A stretch of DNA of 43,132 nucleotides from an uncultured Lachnospiraceae bacterium (GCA_910579495.1 CAJTVD010000031.1:1-43132), one strand, 5' to 3'. Numbered from the stretch's first letter, positions 8,834 through 17,784 are shown. The notes: generated by a model not told the origin, from the sequence alone. Made by a program: numbers and translations.

Positions 8834-10267
8834 TCAATATATCCCAAGATATGCCAGGGTAGGGCACACTCTGGCATCGGTAATCCTGATATGTAATTCT
8901 TTCACCTCCACCAGCGGGAACACCGCTATTTTCTTGTATCCCACGGTAGTTCCCCTGTATAAGATTTCTCCCTTCTCATCTGAAATCTCAAAACCTTCTA
9001 TGCGCTGGCCCATAAGAATATTTTCCTTCATGACCACATGGGAAACAGCCACAGGCTTTGGGAAAGAAGCCACAATTTCCACCTGGCGGATGCCGTCATC
9101 CGGTTTAAAAAAGCTCCCATACCCATCCCTGCGCACATTTTCTATCCCCCAGCTTTCCCCCTGGCACATTCCTTCACTGTGGACTGCACCCACACACAGG
9201 CCTGCCTCTTCCAGAAGATTCCGGGCAAAAACCGACCTGATCCGGTCCCCCATCTCCTTTAGCCGCCTTACATCATTTGGGTGGAAAAGCCCTTCCTTTG
9301 TAGGGGGGATATTCATGAGCAGCATGGCATTCCCCCCCACGGAATTGTAATAAATCCTCATCAGTTCCTCCAGGGAGCGCACTTTATCGTCCTCTTCCTC
9401 ATGGTAAAACCACCCGGGACGGATGGATGTGTCCACTTCCGCCGGATACCAGATTAAATCCTGCTCTTCTTCCAGGACTTCCCTGCTTCCCAGATCCTGG
9501 TCAGTGGCTTTGATCTTCCTCTCCCGGAAGCTGGTATCCTCCGCCTGCTGGCTCTCCTGTGCTATTTTTTCCGTCTCGCTGGCCCTTCTTGGAACCACGC
9601 TCCACTCGGAAGGCCTGGTATCCCCTGCCTCATTGCCGCACCAGCGCACATCCGGGCCGCACACATGGATGCAGGCGTCCGGCTGCAGGGTACGGATCAC
9701 TTCATAGTATCTGGCCCAATCGTATACCTGCTTCTTTCCGTTTTCCCCCTCCCCGCAGGCACCGTCAAACCACACAGAACAAATCTCCCCATACCCTGTG
9801 AGCAGCTCCGTAAGCTGGTTGACAAAATAGTCGTCATAGGCTTTGCCATACCCATAGGTTTTATTGTTCCTGTCCCAGGGGGACAGATAGATGCCAAAAC
9901 GGATCCCTTCCGCCCGGCAGGCATCGGAAACTTCCCTGACAATATCCCCCTTCCCCTCCTTATAGGGGCTTTGGGCTATGGTATGGCCTGTATAGGCACT
10001 GGGCCAAAGGCAAAAGCCGTCATGATGCTTACAAGTAAGGATCATTCCCTTCATGCCTGCGGACTTTATGGCCTTTACCCACTGCATGGCGTCAAGCTTT
10101 TCCGGATTGAAGATTTCTTCCGGCTCCGTCCCGTCCCCCCATTCCCTGCCTGTATAGGTATTCACCGTAAAATGCACAAAACTGTAAAACTCCATCTGCT
10201 GTTGGGCCACCTGCCTTTTTGAGGGGACCACCTTCACCAGGCGTTCATCCAACTGTTCCTTATCCAT
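8834..10267 (-). CDS. alpha-L-fucosidase, GH29 family
   Basis: This 477-residue glycoside hydrolase removes terminal alpha-L-fucose from glycans. The GH29 catalytic domain fills about residues 20-330: FVHFTVNTYTGREWGDG near the start, LTCKHHDGFCLWPS around 75-90, GIYLSPWDRN near 130, and the VWFDGACG motif whose Asp is the family nucleophile. A beta-rich C-terminal region of about 110 residues follows. No signal peptide is evident, so it probably acts on imported oligosaccharides. Start: a GTG lies at 10282, but the ATG at 10267 has GAGGAAAGG directly upstream and fits better. It stands alone, divergent from pepF, with no transporter beside it. Host mucin or milk glycan use is a reasonable inference only. 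Confidence 0.9.
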   Translation of the reverse strand: MDKEQLDERLVKVVPSKRQVAQQQMEFYSFVHFTVNTYTGREWGDGTEPEEIFNPEKLDAMQWVKAIKSAGMKGMILTCKHHDGFCLWPSAYTGHTIAQSPYKEGKGDIVREVSDACRAEGIRFGIYLSPWDRNNKTYGYGKAYDDYFVNQLTELLTGYGEICSVWFDGACGEGENGKKQVYDWARYYEVIRTLQPDACIHVCGPDVRWCGNEAGDTRPSEWSVVPRRASETEKIAQESQQAEDTSFRERKIKATDQDLGSREVLEEEQDLIWYPAEVDTSIRPGWFYHEEEDDKVRSLEELMRIYYNSVGGNAMLLMNIPPTKEGLFHPNDVRRLKEMGDRIRSVFARNLLEEAGLCVGAVHSEGMCQGESWGIENVRRDGYGSFFKPDDGIRQVEIVASFPKPVAVSHVVMKENILMGQRIEGFEISDEKGEILYRGTTVGYKKIAVFPLVEVKELHIRITDARVCPTLAYLGIY

Positions 10268-10369
10268 CTTTCCTTTCCTCACTTTCCCGTCAGTGTTAAC
10301 TGTACCTGTTCCCTATGCTATCATGGACGGGCCAGATATACAAGCGCCAATAAGCAGCCGTATTTTTAA

Positions 10370-10399
10370 TTGAAGTATGGGAGATGAATGTGCTATACT
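10370..10399 (+). promoter_or_regulatory. promoter of pepF
   Basis: TTGAAG (10370-10375), an 18-bp spacer and TATACT (10394-10399) lie about 65 bp before the pepF start. Confidence 0.6.
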
Positions 10400-10463
10400 A
10401 CAAAGCAAAGAACTTTAAAATTTGCACTGGGCCGCTGGAAAGAATGCGGCATGGAGGTACTAA

Positions 10464-12260
10464 ATGGAATTAGCATCACGGAAAGAGATCCCTGTCCAGC
10501 TCACCTGGGATTTATCTTCCATCTACAAAACAGAAAATGAAATGGAGCAGGATGTGGAAAAGCTCAAAAGCCTCACCTGCCGCATGGTGCAGGATTACAA
10601 GGGGAAACTAAATACCCCCGGGGCCATCAACGCCTGCCTGGACAGCTACCGGGAGGTGACCCGCCTGCTTACCCTTACCAGCCTCTACTGTGACCTGGCT
10701 GTGTCCGTTGATTATTATGACACCTACAACCAGGAACGCAATGAAAGGCTTTCCCGCCTGGTTTCGGAAACCTTCAGCCAGCTCAGCTTTATCAACAGCG
10801 AGCTTTCCTGCCTGGAGGAAACCCTTTTGCAGGAAGCCATCCACGGCGCCAGGGACAATAAATGCTTTTTAGAGGATATTCTCCGGGAAAAGCCCCACAG
10901 GCTGCACCCGGATACGGAGAGCGCCCTTGCCGCCCTCTCCCAGACCATAAACGCCCCTTACCAGATTTACAATATGGCAAAGCTGGCGGATATGAAATTC
11001 GGCCCCTTTACCGCAGGTGAAAAGGAATATCCCCTTAGCTACACTCTTTTTGAAAACAATTACCAATATGAAAAGGATACTGCCCTGCGGCGGGCTTCCT
11101 TTGCGGCGTTCTCCGAAAAAATCCGTTCCTATGAAAACGTAACCGCAACCGCCTACAATACCCATGTACAGACAGAAAAGACCCTTGCAAACCTCCGGGG
11201 ATTCGGCTCCGTATTTGACAGCCTGCTCTTCCCCCAAAAGGTTACCCAGGAGATGTACCACCGCCAGATTGACCTAATTATGGAGAAATTGGCTCCCCAT
11301 ATGCGCAAATATGCCCGGTTACTGAAAAAAATCCATGGGCTTGGCCAGATGGAATTCTCTGACCTGAAAATCGCCGTAGACCCTGAGTTTGACCCCAGGG
11401 TTACCATTGAGCAGTCCAGGGAATACGTGGAAAAGGGGCTTTCCATTATGGGGGAGGATTACAGGAAGATGGTCCAGGCCGCCTATCAGGAACGCTGGAT
11501 TGACTTTGCCCAGAATGCGGGGAAATCCACCGGCGGCTTTTGTGCCAGCCCTTACGGGAAAAACTCCTTTATCCTGCTGTCCTGGAATGACCGCATGGCA
11601 GATGTGTTCACCCTTGCCCACGAGCTGGGGCACGCAGGGCACTTTGCATCCTGCAACAGCAGCCAGTCCATTTTTGACACAAGTGTATCCTCTTACTTTG
11701 TGGAAGCGCCCTCTACCATGAACGAACTGCTGATGGCCCACTACCTGTTAAAGGCCAACCCGGAACCCAGGTTCCGCCGGTGGGTGCTTTCCTGCATGAT
11801 AAGCAACACCTATTACCATAACTTTGTCACCCACCTGCTGGAAGCCGCCTTCCAACGGGAAGTTTACAGGATTGTGGACCAGGGCGGCAGCGTTAACGCC
11901 CAGACGTTAAACCGCCTTATGAAAGAAACTCTCCAGAAATTCTGGGGCGAGGATGTGGAAATTTCCGATAATGCCGCCCTTACCTGGATGCGCCAGCCCC
12001 ACTACTATATGGGACTTTACTCCTACACCTACAGCGCAGGCCTTACCATTGCCACCCAGGTATGCAGGCGCATTGAAAGGGAAGGCACCCCTGCCGTGGA
12101 GGACTGGAAGAAGGTCCTTGCTGCTGGCAGCACTTTAACCCCAGCCGGGCTTGCCAGCCTTGCAGGGGTGGATATCACCACCGACGCCCCTCTTCTGGAT
12201 ACCATTGCTTTTATTGGGGAAATCATTGATGAGATCGAAAAACTTACAGAAACAATTTAA
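10464..12260 (+). CDS. pepF: oligoendopeptidase F (M3 family metallopeptidase)
   Basis: This cytoplasmic zinc peptidase of 598 residues degrades short peptides and matches the usual PepF length of about 600. The N-terminal helical region (about 1-200) is typical of the family. The M3 zinc site HELGH is at residues 386-390 within TLAHELGHAGHFAS. The VEAPSTMNELL segment that follows supplies the third zinc ligand region, and HYYMGLYSYTYSAGL near the C-terminus matches the substrate-site tyrosines of the family. GGAGG lies seven bases upstream of the ATG. It has its own promoter and a hairpin downstream, so it is probably monocistronic. Confidence 0.95.
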   Translation: MELASRKEIPVQLTWDLSSIYKTENEMEQDVEKLKSLTCRMVQDYKGKLNTPGAINACLDSYREVTRLLTLTSLYCDLAVSVDYYDTYNQERNERLSRLVSETFSQLSFINSELSCLEETLLQEAIHGARDNKCFLEDILREKPHRLHPDTESALAALSQTINAPYQIYNMAKLADMKFGPFTAGEKEYPLSYTLFENNYQYEKDTALRRASFAAFSEKIRSYENVTATAYNTHVQTEKTLANLRGFGSVFDSLLFPQKVTQEMYHRQIDLIMEKLAPHMRKYARLLKKIHGLGQMEFSDLKIAVDPEFDPRVTIEQSREYVEKGLSIMGEDYRKMVQAAYQERWIDFAQNAGKSTGGFCASPYGKNSFILLSWNDRMADVFTLAHELGHAGHFASCNSSQSIFDTSVSSYFVEAPSTMNELLMAHYLLKANPEPRFRRWVLSCMISNTYYHNFVTHLLEAAFQREVYRIVDQGGSVNAQTLNRLMKETLQKFWGEDVEISDNAALTWMRQPHYYMGLYSYTYSAGLTIATQVCRRIEREGTPAVEDWKKVLAAGSTLTPAGLASLAGVDITTDAPLLDTIAFIGEIIDEIEKLTETI

Positions 12261-12278
12261 GATGTAACAACAAACGGT

Positions 12279-12315
12279 AAGCGCCGCGGCAGGGAATCCT
12301 GCCCTGGCGCTTTAA
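12279..12315 (+). terminator. hairpin terminator after pepF
   Basis: AAGCGCC with inner GGCAGG pairs with CCTGCC and outer GGCGCTT after the pepF stop. The trailing T-run is short (TTTAAAATC), so efficiency may be modest. Confidence 0.65.
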
Positions 12316-12330
12316 AATCAATTGTTATTA

Positions 12331-12371
12331 TTGACATATGTAGCCTGCTACGTTATAATGTAGCAGGCTAC
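12331..12371 (+). promoter_or_regulatory. marR promoter with two tandem palindromic operators
   Basis: TTGACA (12331-12336), exactly 17 bp, then TATAAT (12354-12359) form a fully consensus promoter. Two palindromes of form GTAGC-NN-GCTAC overlap it: 12340-12351 in the spacer and 12360-12371 just after the -10. Their centres are 20 bp apart, about two helical turns, so two MarR dimers could bind one face of the DNA and block polymerase. The two dyads are also arms of one larger inverted repeat. The position fits autorepression by the adjacent MarR gene. Confidence 0.85.
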
Positions 12372-12402
12372 ATACAACAAAGATTTATGTAAAGGATTGG
12401 AA

Positions 12403-12861
12403 ATGAACCAAATAGGTTTATACCTGAAAAAAATCCATATTCTGCTGGAGCGCCGGAGAAATTACGAATACCGGGACTATAACCTTACCAGCACCCAGAT
12501 AGATATTTTAGAGTATCTTTATTTCAACAGTGACGGTAAGAACACCCTTTCCGATATCGCCGCTTTTTTTGGCGTACAGCATACAAGCGTCATCCATGTT
12601 TTAAAAATCCTTGAAAAAAAGGAACTGATACACCGGAGGGAATCCTCCCTTGATTCCCGGTGTAAGGCAATCCTTCTGACACAAAAGGGATTTACAATTA
12701 TGAAAAGCCATCTCGGCTGTCCCGCCAGCCAAGAATCCCGTCTCTGCGCTGATATCCCGGAAAAGGATTTAGAAATATTAGAAAAATCTCTCCGCCAAAT
12801 CTATCAGAACCTACAGCGGAACCAGCCAGCAAATACCAAAGATACCGAAACAAAATCTTAA
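12403..12861 (+). CDS. MarR-family transcriptional repressor
   Basis: This winged-helix regulator of 152 residues has a central helix-turn-helix (about residues 45-75: LSDIAAFFGVQHTSVIHVLKILEKKELI) followed by a wing with RRESSLDSRCKAILLT. These MarR features come with flanking dimerisation helices. The ATG at 12403 is preceded by AAAGGA at good spacing; an in-frame TTG six bases upstream is less likely. The double palindrome in its promoter and the MATE pump gene directly downstream indicate a drug-responsive, self-regulated efflux operon. The C-terminal tail (QPANTKDTETKS) is polar and probably disordered. Confidence 0.88.
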   Translation: MNQIGLYLKKIHILLERRRNYEYRDYNLTSTQIDILEYLYFNSDGKNTLSDIAAFFGVQHTSVIHVLKILEKKELIHRRESSLDSRCKAILLTQKGFTIMKSHLGCPASQESRLCADIPEKDLEILEKSLRQIYQNLQRNQPANTKDTETKS

Positions 12862-12990
12862 ATCAATACCACAATCTACGTCTGGCCGGCGGTTACACAG
12901 AGATTGTTTTGGACGCCTGTAAAAGCGCATAAACTTCCTCTGGCGTAAAGGCTGCGGGCGGCCGGGCGCAGTACTGGAATGGAGGAAAAC

Positions 12991-14397
12991 ATGCAAAATA
13001 ATGAAAAAACACCCATGGGGCAAAGCCCCCAAAGCAAGCCGGACGCTGCCGCCAAGTCAATAGAGATTTTCCGGGATGCCCCGGTCCCCAAGGCAGTAAT
13101 CAGTAATATTGTACCGTCTATCATCAGTATGCTCATGGTGCTGGTGTACAATCTGGCGGACACCTTCTTTATCGGGCAGACCAAAAACGCCTATATGGTA
13201 GCCGCTGTGTCCATTGCCACCCCTGCTTTTCTTCTTTTTATGGCAGTTGGGATGCTGTTCGGCATTGGGGGCACCTCCCTGATTTCCCGTATGCTGGGGG
13301 AGGGGAATTCCCAGAAGGCAAAGCATACTTCCGCCTTCTGTTTTTGGACAGGGCTTACCATTGGCGCAGCCGCCATGGTAATAATCTGGCTGTTTGCCAA
13401 TCCCATCTGCCGCGCCATCGGGGCCAGCGACGGCACCATCGGTTATACTTCCCAATACCTGAACATCGTTGCCGCCGGGATTCCTTTCCTGATTATAAGC
13501 AACAGCTTCAGCAACATTATCCGGGCTGAGGGGAACGCCAAAACGGCCATGATGGGAATGATCCTGGGAAATATGGCCAACATCATCCTGGACCCCATTA
13601 TGATCCTGGGGTTTGAGTGGAATGTAGCCGGAGCTGCTATTGCCACAGTAATCGGCAATGTGGTTGCAGCGCTGTTTTACCTGCGCCATCTGCTGTCCCG
13701 GAAAACTCTGCTGTCCATCCATCCGAAGAATTATATGGCTAAAAACGGAATTGCCGCAGGCGTGCTGGCTATCGGTATCCCCGCTTCCCTGAACAGCATC
13801 CTGATGAGCACTTCCAATATCATCACCAACAATATCATGTCCGGCTATGGGGATATGACGGTGGCCGGGCTTGGGGTAGCCATGAAAGTGAATATGATCG
13901 TGGTAATGCTTCTGATTGGCCTGGGCAGTGGTATCCAGCCCCTTTTAGGTTACTGCTTTGGGGCAGGGAACAGGAAACGGTACGTGGATGTATTGAAATT
14001 TTCTCTCTGCCTTGCCCTTGGCCTGAGCCTGGTTATGACCGCCATCTGCTATCTGGGGGCCAAACCCCTGGTATATGCATTCCTGGACAACCCGGACGCC
14101 TCCGGGTACGGAATCGCTTTCGCCCGCATTTACATTTATTCCGGGCCTGTGATTGGGCTGCTGTTCGTATTTATCAACGCCATCCAGTCCACCGGGGCGG
14201 CCCTCCCCTCCTTAATCCTTTCCGTCAGCAGGCAGGGACTGCTTTATCTCCCTACCCTTCTGATTTTCCGCCGCCTGTTTGATTCCGCCCCCATGCTTGC
14301 GGCTGCCCAGCCGGTGGCAGATTATTTATCCACTACCCTGGCGGTAATCCTTTTCCTTTATACCTATAAAAAGTATTTTGGCCAAAAAACCATTTAG
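12991..14397 (+). CDS. MATE-family multidrug efflux transporter
   Basis: This 468-residue membrane protein exports cationic drugs or metabolites using an Na+ or H+ gradient. About twelve hydrophobic segments are visible in two matching halves. MATE hallmarks include VYNLADTFFIGQ in the first helix pair, GMLFGIGGTSLISRMLGEGN, and GLGSGIQPLLGYCFGAGN in the second half. Start: an ATG at 12979 begins ATGGAGGA, which acts as the ribosome site for the ATG at 12991, so the later start is chosen. The preceding gene is the MarR regulator 129 bp upstream, and no separate promoter was recognised. Substrate unknown. Its stop is 15 bp from the stop of the convergent oxidoreductase gene. Confidence 0.93.
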   Translation: MQNNEKTPMGQSPQSKPDAAAKSIEIFRDAPVPKAVISNIVPSIISMLMVLVYNLADTFFIGQTKNAYMVAAVSIATPAFLLFMAVGMLFGIGGTSLISRMLGEGNSQKAKHTSAFCFWTGLTIGAAAMVIIWLFANPICRAIGASDGTIGYTSQYLNIVAAGIPFLIISNSFSNIIRAEGNAKTAMMGMILGNMANIILDPIMILGFEWNVAGAAIATVIGNVVAALFYLRHLLSRKTLLSIHPKNYMAKNGIAAGVLAIGIPASLNSILMSTSNIITNNIMSGYGDMTVAGLGVAMKVNMIVVMLLIGLGSGIQPLLGYCFGAGNRKRYVDVLKFSLCLALGLSLVMTAICYLGAKPLVYAFLDNPDASGYGIAFARIYIYSGPVIGLLFVFINAIQSTGAALPSLILSVSRQGLLYLPTLLIFRRLFDSAPMLAAAQPVADYLSTTLAVILFLYTYKKYFGQKTI

Positions 14398-14412
14398 CAT
14401 GGCATTTGTTGT

Positions 14413-15765
14413 TTATTCATTTTTTCTCCGGCAGCCTGTCTGCGCCGGGCCGTCAACCAACTGCCCTTTTCTGCCAAACCGCGAGCCGTGGCAGGGGCAG
14501 TCATAGCTTTCCTCCTCCGGGTTCCATTCCAGGCGGCACCCCATATGGGGGCAATTAGGAATGATATCCCCCTCCCCGGAAGGCAGGAAATGCTTTGCCA
14601 GCCCTTTGGCCGTATGCCCCCCATGGCAGGCAAGCTTTTTCGCCGCCCCAGCTGTAAACCTGCGCCGGGGAGAAAAAATATCCTTCTCCGGGCATTCCCT
14701 CCCTGTGGCCAGGGCTGTAAGGATCTGGGCGCTTACCATGGCAGAGGTCATCCCCCACTTTCCGAAACCTGTAGCTACATACCAGCCTGGCCTTTTGGCT
14801 GAAAAACGCCCGATATAGGGAATGCCATCCAGCGTCATGCAGTCCTGGGCAGACCAATGGGCAATTTCCCGGCCATCGGGATAAACCATCCCAGCCTTAT
14901 GGCGAAGGCCTTCATACTGCCCTCCCTGGCTGTTTTTTCCTGTCCTGTGGCCTCCCCCGCCCAGGAAAAGCAGTTTTCCCTGGGGACGGAAGGAAAGCGC
15001 CCCCGGCTCAATTCCCAGATACATGCCCTCCCTTTGTCCGGTTCCTTCCCATGCGGCCACATAGCTGCGCTCCTGGTACATTCTGGCAAAATAATAGCCG
15101 GGTACATTAATAAAAGGGAAATGGCAGGCAAAAATGATATGCTCTGCCCTGACGCACCCCTTTTCCGTCTCCACCTTCTGCCCTTCCACCCGCAGCGCCT
15201 TAGTCTGCTCATATACTGTCACTTCCTCCGCCATAGCCGCCAGAAATTTCAGCGGATGGAACCTTGCCTGGCGTTCAAATCTGGTTACCCCCGCCACCGG
15301 AAAGGGCAGCCCGCTCTCCCTTTGAAAAGAAGCCCCTATGCCCAAAGATTCCGCCGCCTCTGCTTCCTGCTGCAAAATGCTTTCCTCCCTCTGGGAATAC
15401 AGGCAGGCAAAATCTCTGGTAAAATCACAGGCAATCCCTTTTTCCCGTACCAGCCTTTCATATTCTTCAATGGCGTTTTCGTTTGCCATGGCATAATGGG
15501 CGGCCATCTCCCTGCCAAAAACCCTAATCAGCCGGTGATAAACCAGGCCATGCTGGGAAGTGATCTTGGCTGTAGTGTTCCCGGTCTGCCCGCTTCCAAT
15601 CCGGTCCGCCTCCAGGACAACAGCCTGGAGGCCAGCCTGCTTTAAATAATAGGCAGCCAAAATCCCAGTAAGCCCTGCCCCGATTATAACAGCCTCCGTC
15701 TCCCCATCCCCCGGAAGGGATTCCCTCCTTCTGATTTTTGTCTCCGCCGCCCAGATTGATTCCAT
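14413..15765 (-). CDS. FAD-dependent oxidoreductase with C-terminal Rieske 2Fe-2S domain
   Basis: This 450-residue flavoprotein couples a DAO-type FAD domain to a Rieske cluster. The dinucleotide-binding motif VIIGAGLTGILAAYYLKQAG lies near residues 25-45. IGRFSAKRPGWYVATGFGKWGMT, close to the end of the FAD domain, is characteristic of glycine-oxidase-like proteins. The Rieske ligands are CPHMGC and CPCHGS in the last 60 residues. Proteins of this layout are common in Firmicutes; substrates are mostly unknown. Start: ATG at 15765 with GGGAGG six bases upstream; in-frame codons further upstream have no ribosome site. No signal peptide is seen, so it is probably cytoplasmic. It is preceded by the YbjQ operon terminator, which separates the units. 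Confidence 0.9.
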   Translation of the reverse strand: MESIWAAETKIRRRESLPGDGETEAVIIGAGLTGILAAYYLKQAGLQAVVLEADRIGSGQTGNTTAKITSQHGLVYHRLIRVFGREMAAHYAMANENAIEEYERLVREKGIACDFTRDFACLYSQREESILQQEAEAAESLGIGASFQRESGLPFPVAGVTRFERQARFHPLKFLAAMAEEVTVYEQTKALRVEGQKVETEKGCVRAEHIIFACHFPFINVPGYYFARMYQERSYVAAWEGTGQREGMYLGIEPGALSFRPQGKLLFLGGGGHRTGKNSQGGQYEGLRHKAGMVYPDGREIAHWSAQDCMTLDGIPYIGRFSAKRPGWYVATGFGKWGMTSAMVSAQILTALATGRECPEKDIFSPRRRFTAGAAKKLACHGGHTAKGLAKHFLPSGEGDIIPNCPHMGCRLEWNPEEESYDCPCHGSRFGRKGQLVDGPAQTGCRRKNE

Positions 15766-15840
15766 CCCATACCTCCCAATTCTTGTTAAAGATAGTATGT
15801 GTGGAATACAGCAGATTATACTTCCCCTGCTTATTGCAAC

Positions 15841-15880
15841 AAACGAACAAACGCCCCGCAGGAAAACCCACGGGGCGTTT
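15841..15880 (-). terminator. terminator of the ybjQ operon
   Basis: AAACGCCCCG (15849-15858) pairs perfectly with CGGGGCGTTT (15871-15880), and a GTTCGTTT tract follows on the minus strand. It is 21 bp downstream of the YbjQ-family stop. Confidence 0.8.
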
Positions 15881-15900
15881 AGAAAATACATATAAATTTT

Positions 15901-16212
15901 TCAGGCAAATTTTACCGCAGTGCCATAAGCCATAACCTCTGCGGCTCCCTGCATTACTGCCGCAGATGCATAACGGATATTAACTACAGCATCGGCTCCC
16001 AAGGCTTCCGCCTCAGCAACCATCCTCTTGGTGGCCAGCGCCCTTGCATCATTCATCATTTCCGTATATGCCCCAAGCTCGCCGCCAACTATGGTCTTAA
16101 AGCTCTGGGTAATATCCTTGCCGATATTTTTGGACTGTATGGTGCTGCCCTTTACCAGTCCCAGCATTTCCAGGTTTTTCCCTGAAATATAATCAGTATT
16201 TACTAAGATCAT
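15901..16212 (-). CDS. YbjQ/UPF0145 family protein
   Basis: This 103-residue cytoplasmic protein matches the YbjQ (UPF0145, heavy-metal-binding-like) family across its whole length. Visible features are a beta strand with VNTDYISGK, then ARALATKRMVAEAEALGADAVVNIRY, and the terminal MAYGTAVKF strand. Family members form pentameric rings; the biochemical role is unsettled. Start: ATG at 16212, inside the end of the upstream membrane-protein gene (20-bp overlap), with AAGGAG upstream. This implies translational coupling. A GTG slightly upstream (16224) is an alternative. Confidence 0.85.
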   Translation of the reverse strand: MILVNTDYISGKNLEMLGLVKGSTIQSKNIGKDITQSFKTIVGGELGAYTEMMNDARALATKRMVAEAEALGADAVVNIRYASAAVMQGAAEVMAYGTAVKFA

Positions 16213-16420
16213 CTTCCTCACCACTCCTTATCTCCCTGATCCGTTCCACCAGGACATAAATGCTCACGCCAGCTAACAAAAGAGGTACCAGCCCGAACAG
16301 AAGTTTCAGCGCCAGGGGAATGGGAACCAACAGGCATGCCACAGAAAATCCCACATAATAGCTGAGCAAAATTGCCACAATTATCACAGGCGCAATCATT
16401 TTCTTTGTATGATTATCCAT
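16193..16420 (-). CDS. small two-helix membrane protein, ybjQ operon
   Basis: This 75-residue protein has two hydrophobic helices (about residues 9-30 and 36-57) and a charged cytoplasmic tail (RIREIRSGEEDDLSKY). No family is recognised. The ATG follows GGGAGGG at good spacing, 60 bp downstream of a strong promoter. Its 3' end overlaps the YbjQ start, so the two are probably co-translated and may act together at the membrane. Confidence 0.75.
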   Translation of the reverse strand: MDNHTKKMIAPVIIVAILLSYYVGFSVACLLVPIPLALKLLFGLVPLLLAGVSIYVLVERIREIRSGEEDDLSKY

Positions 16421-16479
16421 ACCCTCCCTCTCTTTCTGTACAATGAAAGTAACTGTATTAATTATTTAATACAATATTA

Positions 16480-16508
16480 ACTATAAACCATTTCAATGCC
16501 TTTGTCAA
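16480..16508 (-). promoter_or_regulatory. strong sigma-A promoter of the ybjQ operon
   Basis: On the minus strand TTGACA (16508-16503), a 17-bp spacer and TATAGT (16485-16480) give a near-consensus promoter. It starts only 42 bp beyond the stop of truncated recombinase B. Confidence 0.8.
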
Positions 16509-16550
16509 TATAAAATAAGTTTTCCTGCCATAACCTGCTATTGCCGTCCC

Positions 16551-17600
16551 TTATCCGCCCTGCTGCCCTCTTGTAATCCTGGCCTGCTGTACCGCGCCAA
16601 ACAATTCCGGCTCTATTATCGGTGTATGGGTCCGGGGCGTCACTATCCATTCCTCCTTTGGCACATGATGTCTTTTTTCTCCCCGGTACAAAGCCGTATG
16701 GGTCTTTCCCCTTACCATGTTTCCCAGGTACACCTGATCCTGGAGGATAGACTTTATGGTATGGGCCTTCCATGTCCCATCCTTATACCTTCCGTCTTTC
16801 ACCAGCCCTTTTTCCCAGCGGTATGCACCGGGCGGTTTCACTCCCCGCTTATTGAGCAGCGCGGCAATCTCAAAATACCTCATCCCCTGCTGCCGCAGCT
16901 TAAAGACTTCCCTCACAACCTCCGCCGCTTCCTGGTCAATTTCATATTTCCCCTTTTCTGTCCTTGATTTTTGGTAACCATAGGGGGCAAACCCGCCCCC
17001 ATGCCTGCCTTCCTGCTTTTTTACCAAAAGGGCGGAGCTGATTTTCCTGGATATATCCCTGGCATAGGCTTCATTTATAATATTTTTCAGAGGGATCTCT
17101 ATACTCCCGGCAGTTTCCATGCCATACCGCGCCCATGCGCCCTCCTCCCCAAAAGACGGCGCATAGGTGTCCAGGGCATCTGTGACAGAAATAAAACGCA
17201 GCTTTAAAAATGGAAATACCGTTTCCAGGTAATCCCCTACTTCCAGATAATTCCGCCCCAGCCGGGACAAATCCTTGACAATGATACAGTTAACCTTCCC
17301 GCCCCTGGCATCCTCCATCATTTTCATAAATGCCGGGCGCCGAAACCCTGTACCGCTATATCCATGATCCAGGTAAATGCCGGAAACTTTTATATCTGCC
17401 TGCTTTTTTACATAATCCTCTAACAGCGCCCTCTGGTTCTCCACAGTATCCGCTCCCGGCGTTCCGGCATCTGCCTTTGAGAGCCTGATATAAAGGGCCG
17501 CCCAAAAAACCGCCCTCCCTGTGCCAGGGCTCTGTTTGCTTAATTCCTCCTTCCCCTGCGCCTTCCGGGGCGCTGGCCGGTTCCTTGCTTTCCGCGCCAC
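16551..17600 (-). CDS. large serine recombinase B, C-terminally truncated
   Basis: This 349-residue recombinase keeps the catalytic domain. The YIRLS motif has its nucleophile at Ser41, after a basic 35-residue extension. The VKDLSRLGRNYLEVG block and the recombinase domain (about 185-315) are also present. It stops at ARITRGQQGG and so lacks the cysteine zinc ribbon and coiled coil seen in recombinases A and C, which are 517 and 546 residues long. Those parts are needed for att-site discrimination and integration in studied enzymes, so this copy is probably inactive or altered. Start: GTG with GGGAGG eight bases upstream. It is divergent from chemoreceptor B. Downstream DNA carries a host promoter, so the missing 3' part was deleted rather than frameshifted, as far as can be seen. 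Confidence 0.82.
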   Translation of the reverse strand: MARKARNRPAPRKAQGKEELSKQSPGTGRAVFWAALYIRLSKADAGTPGADTVENQRALLEDYVKKQADIKVSGIYLDHGYSGTGFRRPAFMKMMEDARGGKVNCIIVKDLSRLGRNYLEVGDYLETVFPFLKLRFISVTDALDTYAPSFGEEGAWARYGMETAGSIEIPLKNIINEAYARDISRKISSALLVKKQEGRHGGGFAPYGYQKSRTEKGKYEIDQEAAEVVREVFKLRQQGMRYFEIAALLNKRGVKPPGAYRWEKGLVKDGRYKDGTWKAHTIKSILQDQVYLGNMVRGKTHTALYRGEKRHHVPKEEWIVTPRTHTPIIEPELFGAVQQARITRGQQGG

Positions 17601-17723
17601 TTATACCGCCTCCCTTTCTTCCATACCATCCCCCTCACCATCAGAAAAACTCCCATAAAACAGGCTATTCCCGCCAATTGTGAAAAATGTCCAAAAAAAA
17701 TATTAAAAAACTCTAAATTTTTA

Positions 17724-17752
17724 TTGTATTGACGGAAAAATAGCGATACAAT
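17724..17752 (+). promoter_or_regulatory. candidate promoter of chemoreceptor B
   Basis: TTGTAT (17724-17729), 17 bp, then TACAAT (17747-17752), 32 bp before the start, followed by a GGAGG ribosome site. Confidence 0.55.
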
Positions 17753-17784
17753 AGAAGAAGGCTAAAGATAATGGAGGTTAATCT

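Noticed and set aside
13057..13722. 221-codon minus-strand frame inside the MATE gene
   Set aside because: Antisense of conserved membrane helices; composition rich in Gly, His and Asn, no family likeness.
14857..15645. 262-codon plus-strand frame opposite the Rieske oxidoreductase
   Set aside because: Antisense of a well-supported FAD/Rieske gene, with no start signal.
17710..17745. Sigma-28 (motility) promoter before chemoreceptor B
   Set aside because: A TAAA is present, but the downstream element does not match the CCGATA type; a sigma-A promoter fits better.
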